From contig VDLU01000020.1 of NCBI GenBank assembly GCA_006247105.1, positions 1 to 18,809 on the forward strand: a stretch of 18,809 nucleotides of DNA, read 5' to 3'. The translations under genes were made by a program, and so were the position numbers. Shown here in pieces: positions 9,788-18,099 of this stretch. The notes beneath the pieces are model-generated. The model worked only from the letters and a program-made list of their open reading frames with translations, made no database searches and was not told where the DNA came from. Numbering within the stretch: the first letter of the stretch is position 1; every line of letters begins with the position of its first letter. The stretch is from Giardia muris (taxonomy: Eukaryota; Fornicata; Diplomonadida; Hexamitidae).

Positions 9788-10180
9788 GCCTTCCACTGAG
9801 GCCCCCATCCGACACTCCGGGCATCCAACCACTACCAACGACCTGCCCCGAGGACGGGAGGCCCACAGCTCTCCTCGGGGTGCTCTCGTCCCTGGATGAG
9901 CTCCCACTGGTCATCAGTCTCCCCTTATAGCCCCCCAACCCCCTGGTGAGGATCGGGCCCGTTCCCCTCTCGAGGACGAATGGTCTCTGACGAGAGCCGT
10001 GCCAGACAGAGAGAGGAGCCCACTGGCTTCCCGGGGACGGGTGCATCGATCTGGACGCCCCTCTGCTGTCGAGGGGATGCGAGATGGCGGGTCGGCCTTT
10101 TGAACCGGAGGAGAGGGAGCTGGGGCTCGGAAACATCCCCCACTCCTTTGATGGAGACATCGAGAGGGAAGGACGATCTC
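9788..10180. other. Intergenic region with possible ankyrin relict
   Basis: This is the gap between the divergent ankyrin gene and the clearly readable part of the ankyrin-RING relict. From about 10040 to 10090 the plus strand reads like a worn ankyrin unit (WTPLCCRGDARW), so the relict may begin here, but no continuous frame or convincing start codon is seen. Bases 9788-10000 show no gene. Confidence 0.35.
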
Positions 10181-11132
10181 GATGAGGTCGGGGAGAGGAA
10201 GAAGGTGGCCGGACTGCACGGTGTGGCCGCACAGACTGCTTCCTCCTCTCAGAGGCGAACGAGGAAGGAGTGGACTCCCTCCCGGACCGCTCCCATGCTC
10301 CCAACATGCCACGACCACCCCGAGGTCGTCGAGCCCTCCTCCCCACGAGCGAGGAGTGGAGGACTCCGGGGGGCACGGGAATGGTGGTCTGGGGACAGGA
10401 GGCTCCTCAAGAGGGGACAGACCCATCCCCCTCCAGGGAGCCACCGACGTCCTTGGAGTCCGTCACAACTGGGGACGTCGGGGGAGTCAGGAACACTACA
10501 CGTGGGCATCGAGACTCATGGGATGCAGCCCTGATGATGGCCGCCTCTCACGGACGCCCCCCATCTGTCCGCCTGCTCCTTCCACTCGAGGGGGGGCTGT
10601 TCAACAACCGGAAGGAGACGGCCCTGCTGCTTGCACTCCAGGAGGGCCGGGTCGAGTGCAAGACTCCTGGCGGACGAGGCGGCAGTCCACGAAGGGGACG
10701 GAAGAATGCACATCGAGGGGATCCGAAGGCTTGTTCGGGAGTGGCCTGACTCACTCTTCAAGGACGTATCGAGCAGTTGCAGATGCCCTGGAGGAGGCGG
10801 TCATGCGGAAGGTACGGGAGAGGCTGGAGATGCTCAACCCGCACCACGTCCTTGCCCTCCTGTCCCCAATCGAGCAGTCGGAGGCCCGGGAGCTCGGAGA
10901 GATGGTCTGGTCGGCACTCTTCTGCGAGCCCGGAGCACTGGACGACGCCTTCTGTGAGGACGAAATGGTTGACGGGTGCGTCGTCTGCCTCTCACGCCAG
11001 AAGGACGCGATCCTCCTTCCCTGCCGGCACCTCGTCGTCTGTGCGGACCGGATCGAGCACTGCTGTCCGTACTGCCGGGGGAAGGCCGACGAGGCCCTTG
11101 TCGTCGAGTATCCTGAGTGGCCGGATGCGTAG
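10181..11132 (+). pseudogene. Broken ankyrin-repeat/RING-finger gene
   Basis: Remains of a Giardia ankyrin protein with a C-terminal RING-like zinc finger (the family often resembles ubiquitin ligases). The coding signal moves through all three frames. One frame at about 10181-10340 gives EVGERKK and later HDHPEVVE, matching the EVGKQKG and NYPEVVELL wording of the intact neighbour. A second at about 10448-10659 gives SWDAALMMAASHG, SVRLLLPLEGGL and TALLLALQEGRVEC. A third at about 10660-10757 gives ARLLADEAAVHEGDGR. The last, about 10762-11132, is open to the TAG and carries CVVC, then PCRHLVVC, then CCPYC (10977-11075). The switch near 10659 looks like a 2-base loss; those near 10340-10440 and 10760 are also needed. 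The RING is non-canonical: the Cys expected two residues after HLVVC is absent, and two adjacent Cys precede PYC. The gene is convergent with the VSP array, whose last stop is 95 bases away. It could still yield a short RING-only product, but no start is evident. Confidence 0.68.
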
Positions 11133-11221
11133 CCATATGACCCCCTCTCCGGTCCATCCAGATGAGCTGGAGGTCTATAATGAGCTCGATGTCACCTCTC
11201 GCTCCAGGTCTCCCCTTCACC

Positions 11222-11228
11222 ATTCACT
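11222..11228 (-). terminator. Poly(A) signal AGTGAAT of VSP unit 1
   Basis: AGTGAAT fits the Giardia consensus AGTRAAY and shares its first base with the TGA stop codon. The flank that follows on the minus strand (GGTGAAGGGG) is the same as at the other four VSP ends, even though no VSP lies downstream here. It therefore belongs to the VSP 3' flank rather than to the next gene. Confidence 0.75.
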
Positions 11229-13120
11229 CACTTCCCCCTGCATCCGAACCACCAACCGAGGAAGCCCCCGAGGCCTCCCAGCACCAGCAGGACGGCAATG
11301 ACGATCCCCGCAATGGCGCCCCCAGAGAGCCCCGAGGAGCTGGAGGAGGGGACGGCACTGCACTTCCCGTCGGTCGGGGCACTCCCGTCCCAGCACGTGA
11401 TGCAGGCCGAGGCGGAGCACGTCGTGCAGCCACTGGGGCAGGCCGTGCAGTCAGAGGAGGAGGTGACGGAGGTCGTGTTGTAGTACCCGAGACCGCAGGA
11501 CGTGCAGGCGGTCGATGAAGTGCAGGCCCCACAACCGGCCGGACAGAGGGTGAAGACGCCATTGGAGAGGGGGAAGGGGGAGTTGGTGGCCTTTGTTGTG
11601 CACTTCCCATCAGTGGCCGCTGAACAGAGCTTACTCCCGACCGAAGTCCCAGGATTGGTGGCCGCAGGATAGCAGCCCCCCTCGAAGAGGAAGTAGGTCG
11701 TCGAACAGTTCTCGCACCTCGTGGCGGTCCCGTCGACAGGAGTCGTCCCGTCCGCCTTCTTGCAGACGTCGTTGGTGGCCGTCCTCGAGATGGTCGAACT
11801 GACCTCGAGGCACGTCCCGTCGATCGGAACACTTCCCTTCTTGCACTCCTTGCACACCAGGGCCTCCCCGACGAGAAGCTGGTTGCTCCTGGCACAGAGG
11901 CCCGTCTTGTCCGCATCGAAGGAGGAGAGGCAGGAGGAGTTGGAGAGCATGCATCCGTTGAGGCAGGACGTGCAGGAGAAGGACGTGGAGTAGGTGCAGG
12001 TGTCGCAGTTCGCCTTCCCGTTCGTCGCGTCCCCGCAGAGGTAGAGCTTGGTGTCCTTGAGGAAGGCGATGGAGGTCGAGGTCGAGCAGGTCCCGTCTGC
12101 CGTCCGAGTCGTCATTGCACTGCACAGCTTGTTCCCGGGCTCCTTTGACTGGTTGTAGCACCCCCCGTTGAAGAGGAAGTGGGTGCTCGAGGACCCACAG
12201 GAGTTGCAGACCCCGACCTGAGTTCCATCTTGGCTCGTCGTGCATGAGCTGGTCTGATCGGCCTTCCCCCCTTCCACCTTTATACACCTCCCGTCGACGG
12301 GGGCGAGCCCCTTCCCGCACTTACCGCAGAGGACCTCGGACCAGCCCGGGACGGAGAAGGACTCGAGGCAGATCCCGAGGCTCTTGAGGCTCTCGGGGCT
12401 GAAGCAGCCGTCGTGGAAGAAGAGGCTCCCCTCCTTGCAGTCCGTGCACTTCCCGGCATTGGAGGCAGGGGTGCAGGAGGAGGCACTGTCCTTGGGGACG
12501 CACTTCCCGTTGACGGGGACGTGAGTGGCAGCATTGCACTCGAGACACACGAAGCTGGTCCCGATCTGCATGCAGCTCTTGCAGTTCTCGTCCGATGAGC
12601 AGCTGACGCAGGAGGTGATCGTTGGTGTCTCGAGGCTCTCCACGACAGGCCCGAACCCGGAGGCGCACTCCGTGCAGGTCGGCTTGTCGGCGGCGGGGGA
12701 GGTGCAGGTCTTGCAGTTGAGAACCCCGTTCGTCTTATCATCACAGGTGTAGAGGCCTGATGGGTTGGAGTTACTCCCCTTCACGAAGATGCCCGTCGCA
12801 GTATCAGCCCTCTCTGAGCACTGCCCTTTGGTGGCCGTCTTGCAGAGAGCAGCACCCTCTGTTCCTGCCTGGTTGTAGCACCCCCCGTAGAAGAGGAAGT
12901 AGGTCCCTGTACATGCCGTGCAGACACCATTGGAACACGTGTTGCTCTCAATAGCCGAGCTGCACGTCCCGTCGATCGAGGCCTCGGTCGTGGTCGCGCA
13001 CTCCTTGCAGACCCTCCCCAGCGTCCCGAGGTCGAGGCAGCTCCCCGTCTTGCTGTCGCCTGATGTCTCTCCTTCCGTGCACGAGAGGACTCTCGCGTTC
13101 TTCCCTCCCCCCTTCACCAT
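11228..13120 (-). CDS. VSP unit 1 (type A), open but without signal peptide
   Basis: A 630-codon open frame for a variant-specific surface protein, the cysteine-rich coat antigen of Giardia. I count about 19 CxxC motifs through the ectodomain, and GGCY/DGCF motifs following FLFYG, FLFNG, FLFEG and FFHD. A Ser-rich stalk precedes one membrane helix ([19 protein letters not shown]) and the short tail GCRGK. Known VSPs reach the surface through a cleaved N-terminal signal; here the chain starts MVKGGGKNARVLS, which is hydrophilic, so the product could not enter the secretory route normally. The ATG itself lies in the 3' flank of unit 2, four bases past its stop, and the same ATG recurs where no VSP follows; it is probably fortuitous. 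The unit is best seen as a 5'-truncated, silent donor that has kept its frame. It is nearly identical to unit 3. Confidence 0.88.
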   Translation of the reverse strand: MVKGGGKNARVLSCTEGETSGDSKTGSCLDLGTLGRVCKECATTTEASIDGTCSSAIESNTCSNGVCTACTGTYFLFYGGCYNQAGTEGAALCKTATKGQCSERADTATGIFVKGSNSNPSGLYTCDDKTNGVLNCKTCTSPAADKPTCTECASGFGPVVESLETPTITSCVSCSSDENCKSCMQIGTSFVCLECNAATHVPVNGKCVPKDSASSCTPASNAGKCTDCKEGSLFFHDGCFSPESLKSLGICLESFSVPGWSEVLCGKCGKGLAPVDGRCIKVEGGKADQTSSCTTSQDGTQVGVCNSCGSSSTHFLFNGGCYNQSKEPGNKLCSAMTTRTADGTCSTSTSIAFLKDTKLYLCGDATNGKANCDTCTYSTSFSCTSCLNGCMLSNSSCLSSFDADKTGLCARSNQLLVGEALVCKECKKGSVPIDGTCLEVSSTISRTATNDVCKKADGTTPVDGTATRCENCSTTYFLFEGGCYPAATNPGTSVGSKLCSAATDGKCTTKATNSPFPLSNGVFTLCPAGCGACTSSTACTSCGLGYYNTTSVTSSSDCTACPSGCTTCSASACITCWDGSAPTDGKCSAVPSSSSSGLSGGAIAGIVIAVLLVLGGLGGFLGWWFGCRGK

Positions 13121-13125
13121 TCACT
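13119..13125 (-). terminator. Poly(A) signal AGTGAAT of VSP unit 2
   Basis: AGTGAAT overlaps the stop codon of unit 2, and its last two bases are the first two of the ATG that opens unit 1. Stop, poly(A) signal and next start are thus fused in about ten bases. Confidence 0.75.
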
Positions 13126-14630
13126 CACTTCCCCCTGCACCCGAACCACCAACCGAGGAAGCCCCCGAGGCCTCCCAGGACCAGCAGGACGGCGATGACG
13201 ATCCCCGCAATGGCACCCCCAGAGAGCCCCGAAGAACTGGAGGAGGGGGGAGGGGGGCAGGCATTGTTGGTGGGAGTGGAGCCGTCCCAGCAGAGGGCGC
13301 ACTTCCCATTTGGACAGGAGGTGCACCCACTGGGACAGGCCGTGCAGTCGGAGGGGCCGGTCACAGTAGAGTTGCTGTAGTACCCGAGACCGCAGGAGCT
13401 GCAGGCGGTCGAGGAGGTGCAGGCCCCGCACTCCTTCGGACAGGCCGTGAAGGCGCCTGAGGTCGTATTGAGGATGAAGGGGGCGTTGGAGGCGGGAGTA
13501 GTGCACTTCCCGTTGGAGGCCGCCGAGCAGAGGAGGCTCCCGACGGAGGAAGAGGAGGAAGACCCCGCGGCCGAGATGGGGTAGCACCCCCCGTTGAAGA
13601 GGAAGTAGTTGTTGGTGTTGACTGCCGTACTGATGCAGGCCCCGCACTTCGTGGCGGTGTCCGAGACCTTGTTCCCCTTCTCGTCGAGGCAGATGTTCTG
13701 ACCTGCCCTCGTCGTCCCATTGTTGATCTGCTTGATCGGAAGACACTCCCCGTCGATCGGGACGAAGCCCCCCTTGCACTCGGTGCAGACGGTCGTGTTC
13801 CCGACGAGGAGCTGGCTTCCCAGGGCACAGACCTTGAGGTCCGCCGCCTTCTGGGGGGAGAGACACCCGCCCTGGTAGAAGAGGAACCCGTTCTTGCAGG
13901 ACGAGCAGGTCCCGTCTGGGGGTGATGGAGTCGTGCAGACGTTCGAGTTCGTGGAGCAGTTCCCGTCGATGGGGACCTTCCCCGTTCCGCACTTCTCGCA
14001 GATGGTCGAGAAGCCCTGGTCGGCGCAGTCGGTGCAGTCTGCGGGGCAGGAGGTGCAGTTCGTGATGACGAGGGATGAGTCGTAGACGGGCCCGAACCCG
14101 GAGGCGCACTCGGAGCAGGCGGAGGAGGAGCACGTCTTGCAGTTCTGGACGGTGCAGGCCGTGCAGTTGACGGGGTCGGAAGTGGTGGTGGTGTTGGGGT
14201 AGAAGCCCTCGAGGCACGAGTTGCAGGTGAGGGCTGAGTTGGTCGAGTCGTAGGTGCAGGTGCTGCAGCCCGATGCCCCGTTTGTCGCATCGCTACAGAG
14301 GTAGAGCTTCCCGTCCTTGACGAAGGTGATGGCATCGGTAGTTGGAGCCGTCTTGCAGGTTCCGTTCTTTGCATCCTGGAGGGCGGAGCACAGCTTGTTC
14401 CCAGGCGCCTTGGTCTGGTCATAACAGCCCCCGTTGAACAGGAAGTAGTTCCCCGTTCCACATCCTGTGCAGGCACCATCAGCACAAGTAGCACCATTCC
14501 CAATCGTGGTGGCCGCATCAGTGTCACAGAGCCCGTTGACAGGGGCGGAGTTAGTGTTAGTCGAGACATCGCACTTCTTGCAGAACGTCCCCTCAACCCC
14601 CGGGATGGTGAAGGTCGAACCACCCCCGTC
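13125..14630 (-). pseudogene. VSP unit 2 (type B), open frame but no start codon
   Basis: About 501 codons of uninterrupted VSP frame, from just after a TGA at 14631-14633 to the CRGK stop. It begins in sequence equal to the middle of a VSP (TFTIPGVEGTFCKKC) with no ATG anywhere in frame; the only GTG I noticed is close to the 3' end (13362-13364). The ATG at 14648-14650, in the flank of unit 3, opens a different, Arg/Pro-rich frame. CxxC motifs, FLFNGGCY, VPIDG and the membrane helix with CRGK are all intact. Both G-runs (near 13853-13858 and 13246-13257) have the length that keeps the frame, unlike unit 4. It reads as a 5'-truncated surface-antigen copy, not expressible as a surface protein without joining to a 5' end. 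Confidence 0.82.
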
Positions 14631-14648
14631 TCATCCTTCCCCTTCACC

Positions 14649-14655
14649 ATTCACT
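14649..14655 (-). terminator. Poly(A) signal AGTGAAT of VSP unit 3
   Basis: Same overlap with the TGA stop as at the other unit ends. The ATG formed by its last bases (14648-14650) leads into the wrong frame of unit 2. Confidence 0.72.
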
Positions 14656-16546
14656 CACTTCCCCCTGCATCCGAACCACCAACCGAGGAAGCCCCCGAGG
14701 CCTCCCAGGACCAGCAGGACGGCAATGACGATCCCCGCAATGGCGCCCCCGAGAGCCCCGAGGAGCTGGAGGAGGGGACGGCACTGCACTTCCCGTCGGT
14801 CGGGGCACTCCCGTCCCAGCACGTGATGCAGGCCGAGGCGGAGCACGTCGTGCAGCCACTGGGGCAGGCCGTGCAGTCAGAGGAGGAGGTGACGGAGGTC
14901 GTGTTGTAGTACCCGAGACCGCAGGACGTGCAGGCGGTCGATGAAGTGCAGGCCCCACAACCGGCCGGACAGAGGGTGAAGACGCCATTGGAGAGGGGGA
15001 AGGGGGAGTTGGTGGCCTTTGTTGTGCACTTCCCATCAGTGGCCGCTGAACAGAGCTTACTCCCGACCGAAGTCCCAGGATTGGTGGCCGCAGGATAGCA
15101 GCCCCCCTCGAAGAGGAAGTAGGTCGTCGAACAGTTCTCGCACCTCGTGGCGGTCCCGTCGACAGGAGTCGTCCCGTCCGCCTTCTTGCAGACGTCGTTG
15201 GTGGCCGTCCTCGAGATGGTCGAACTGACCTCGAGGCACGTCCCGTCGATCGGAACACTTCCCTTCTTGCACTCCTTGCACACCAGGGCCTCCCCGACGA
15301 GAAGCTGGTTGCTCCTGGCACAGAGGCCCGTCTTGTCCGCATCGAAGGAGGAGAGGCAGGAGGAGTTGGAGAGCATGCATCCGTTGAGGCAGGACGTGCA
15401 GGAGAAGGACGTGGAGTAGGTGCAGGTGTCGCAGTTCGCCTTCCCGTTCGTCGCGTCCCCGCAGAGGTAGAGCTTGGTGTCCTTGAGGAAGGCGATGGAG
15501 GTCGAGGTCGAGCAGGTCCCGTCTGCCGTCCGAGTCGTCATTGCACTGCACAGCTTGTTCCCGGGCTCCTTTGACTGGTTGTAGCACCCCCCGTTGAAGA
15601 GGAAGTGGGTGTTCGAGGACCCACAGGAGTTGCAGACCCCGACCTGAGTTCCATCTTGGCTCGTCGTGCATGAGCTGGTCTGATCGGCCTTCCCCCCTTC
15701 CACCTTTATACACCTCCCGTCGACGGGGGCGAGCCCCTTCCCGCACTTACCGCAGAGGACCTCGGACCAGCCCGGGACGGAGAAGGACTCGAGGCAGATC
15801 CCGAGGCTCTTGAGGCTCTCGGGGCTGAAGCAGCCGTCGTGGAAGAAGAGGCTCCCCTCCTTGCAGGCCGTGCACTTCCCGGAGTTGGCGTCCGGGGTGC
15901 AGGAGGAGGCACTGTCCTTGAGGACGCACTTCCCGTTGACGGGGACGTGAGTGGCAGCATTGCACTCGAGACACACGAAGCTGGTCCCGATCTGCATGCA
16001 GCTCTTGCAGTTCTCGTCCGATGAGCAGCTGACGCAGGAGGTGATCGTTGGTGTCTCGAGGCTCTCCACGACAGGCCCGAACCCGGAGGCGCACTCCGTG
16101 CAGGTCGGCTTGTCGGCGGCGGGGGAGGTGCAGGTCTTGCAGTTGAGAACCCCGTTCGTCTTATCATCACAGGTGTAGAGGCCTGATGGGTTGGAGTTAC
16201 TCCCCTTCACGAAGATGCCCGTCGCAGTATCAGCCCTCTCTGAGCACTGCCCTTTGGTGGCCGTCTTGCAGAGAGCAGCACCCTCTGTTCCTGCCTGGTT
16301 GTAGCACCCCCCGTAGAAGAGGAAGTAGGTCCCTGTACATGCCGTGCAGACACCATTGGAACACGTGTTGCTCTCAATAGCCGAGCTGCACGTCCCGTCG
16401 ATCGAGGCCTCGGTCGTGGTCGCGCACTCCTTGCAGACCCTCCCCAGCGTCCCGAGGTCGAGGCAGCTCCCCGTCTTGCTGTCGCCTGATGTCTCTCCTT
16501 CCGTGCACGAGAGGACTCTCGCGTTCTTCCCTCCCCCCTTCACCAT
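14651..16546 (-). pseudogene. VSP unit 3 (type A), frameshifted before the membrane helix
   Basis: The near-identical partner of unit 1, beginning with the same signal-less MVKGGGKNARVLS. One base is missing at about 14750 (CCCCCGAGAG against CCCCCAGAGAG in unit 1). After GLSG the frame leaves the VSP path and ends in [15 protein letters not shown], so the product would lack the membrane helix and CRGK. The original tail is still readable in another frame with its stop at 14655-14657. A small patch (15867-15921) differs from unit 1 by seven bases, changing five residues, while most of the rest is identical. The single-base loss could be real or a sequencing error in a repeat that is hard to polish. 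Confidence 0.85.
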
Positions 16547-16551
16547 TCACT
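16545..16551 (-). terminator. Poly(A) signal AGTGAAT of VSP unit 4
   Basis: Overlaps the TGA at 16551-16553 and supplies the first two bases of the ATG that opens unit 3 (16544-16546), exactly as at the unit 2/unit 1 junction. Confidence 0.75.
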
Positions 16552-18094
16552 CACTTCCCCCTGCACCCGAACCACCAACCGAGGAAGCCCCCGAGGCCTC
16601 CCAGGACCAGCAGGACGGCGATGACGATCCCCGCAATGGCACCCCCAGAGAGCCCCGAAGAACTGGAGGAGGGGGGAGGGGGCAGGCATTGTTGGTGGGA
16701 GTGGAGCCGTCCCAGCAGAGGGCGCACTTCCCATTTGGACAGGAGGTGCACCCACTGGGACAGGCCGTGCAGTCGGAGGGGCCGGTCACAGTAGAGTTGC
16801 TGTAGTACCCGAGACCGCAGGAGCTGCAGGCGGTCGAGGAGGTGCAGGCCCCGCACTCCTTCGGACAGGCCGTGAAGGCGCCTGAGGTCGTATTGAGGAT
16901 GAAGGGGGCGTTGGAGGCGGGAGTAGTGCACTTCCCGTTGGAGGCCGCCGAGCAGAGGAGGCTCCCGACGGAGGAAGAGGAGGAAGACCCCGCGGCCGAG
17001 ATGGGGTAGCACCCCCCGTTGAAGAGGAAGTAGTTGTTGGTGTTGACTGCCGTACTGATGCAGGCCCCGCACTTCGTGGCGGTGTCCGAGACCTTGTTCC
17101 CCTTCTCGTCGAGGCAGATGTTCTGACCTGCCCTCGTCGTCCCATTGTTGATCTGCTTGATCGGAAGACACTCCCCGTCGATCGGGACGAAGCCCCCCTT
17201 GCACTCGGTGCAGACGGTCGTGTTCCCGACGAGGAGCTGGCTTCCCAGGGCACAGACCTTGAGGTCCGCCGCCTTCTGGGGGAGAGACACCCGCCCTGGT
17301 AGAAGAGGAACCCGTTCTTGCAGGACGAGCAGGTCCCGTCTGGGGGTGATGGAGTCGTGCAGACGTTCGAGTTCGTGGAGCAGTTCCCGTCGATGGGGAC
17401 CTTCCCCGTTCCGCACTTCTCGCAGATGGTCGAGAAGCCCTGGTCGGCGCAGTCGGTGCAGTCTGCGGGGCAGGAGGTGCAGTTCGTGATGACGAGGGAT
17501 GAGTCGTAGACGGGCCCGAACCCGGAGGCGCACTCGGAGCAGGCGGAGGAGGAGCACGTCTTGCAGTTCTGGACGGTGCAGGCCGTGCAGTTGACGGGGT
17601 CGGAAGTGGTGGTGGTGTTGGGGTAGAAGCCCTCGAGGCACGAGTTGCAGGTGAGGGCTGAGTTGGTCGAGTCGTAGGTGCAGGTGCTGCAGCCCGATGC
17701 CCCGTTTGTCGCATCGCTACAGAGGTAGAGCTTCCCGTCCTTGACGAAGGTGATGGCATCGGTAGTTGGAGCCGTCTTGCAGGTTCCGTTCTTTGTATCC
17801 TGGAGGGCGGAGCACAGCTTGTTCCCAGGCGCCTTGGTCTGGTCATAACAGCCCCCGTTGAACAGGAAGTAGTTCCCCGTTCCACATCCTGTGCAGGCAC
17901 CATCAGCACAAGTAGCACCATTCCCAATCGTGGTGGCCGCATCAGTGTCACAGAGCCCGTTGACAGGGGCGGAGCCAGTGTCAGTCGTGGCATCGCACTT
18001 CTTGCAGAACGTCCCCTCAACCCCTGGGATGGTGAAGGTCGAATCAGCTGCACACGTCCCCGCAGCTCGAGCCTTCACCTCCCCCCTTCACCAT
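16551..18094 (-). pseudogene. VSP unit 4 (type B), two frameshifts and no proper start
   Basis: Partner of unit 2. The VSP frame opens after a TGA and its first possible start is a GTG at 18076-18078 (then AAG GCT CGA), with no signal peptide. It runs through CxxC motifs, YFLFNGGCYDQ and VPIDGNC up to GGCLSP, then shifts at about 17280, where a G-run has five bases instead of the six in unit 2. The VSP sequence resumes in another frame (QLLVGNTTVCTEC, YFLFNGGCYP) until a second run of five G instead of six at about 16677-16682. A third frame then carries the Ser stretch, membrane helix and CRGK. The ATG at 18092-18094 opens a frame that stops after about 16 codons. Both lesions are homopolymer length changes, so sequencing error is an alternative to true decay. 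Confidence 0.85.
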
Positions 18095-18099
18095 TCACT
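18093..18099 (-). terminator. Poly(A) signal AGTGAAT of VSP unit 5
   Basis: Overlaps the unit 5 stop codon (18099-18101). It is the fifth occurrence of the same stop/signal/ATG arrangement. Confidence 0.72.

Larger units (their letters stand above)
11211..14619. repeat. A-B VSP dimer, left copy
   Basis: This 3,409-base block holds VSP units 1 and 2 and is repeated almost exactly at 14638-18043. The matching positions keep a constant offset of 3,427, 3,426 or 3,424-3,425 depending on which of three single-base deletions has been passed. The left copy carries the longer, in-frame version at all three sites. Confidence 0.88.
14638..18043. repeat. A-B VSP dimer, right copy
   Basis: Second copy of the VSP pair at 11211-14619, 3,406 bases long, holding units 3 and 4. 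It lacks three single bases (about 14750, 16680 and 17280) that the left copy has. Beyond 18043 the two copies diverge, since the 5' ends of units 2 and 4 differ. Confidence 0.88.

Noticed and set aside
11217..11223. Start of a new minus-strand gene at the ATG after VSP unit 1
   Set aside because: The frame runs antisense into the RING relict and has no VSP or other content. The ATG is part of the conserved VSP 3' flank.
13361..14650. 429-codon frame starting at the ATG after unit 3
   Set aside because: It is the Arg/Pro/Ser-rich shadow of VSP unit 2. The real coding frame, with CxxC motifs, runs in a different phase.
16551..18053. 500-codon frame across unit 4 ending in CRGK
   Set aside because: Only the last part is the VSP frame. 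Most of it is out of phase because of the two G-run deletions, so it is not a real protein.
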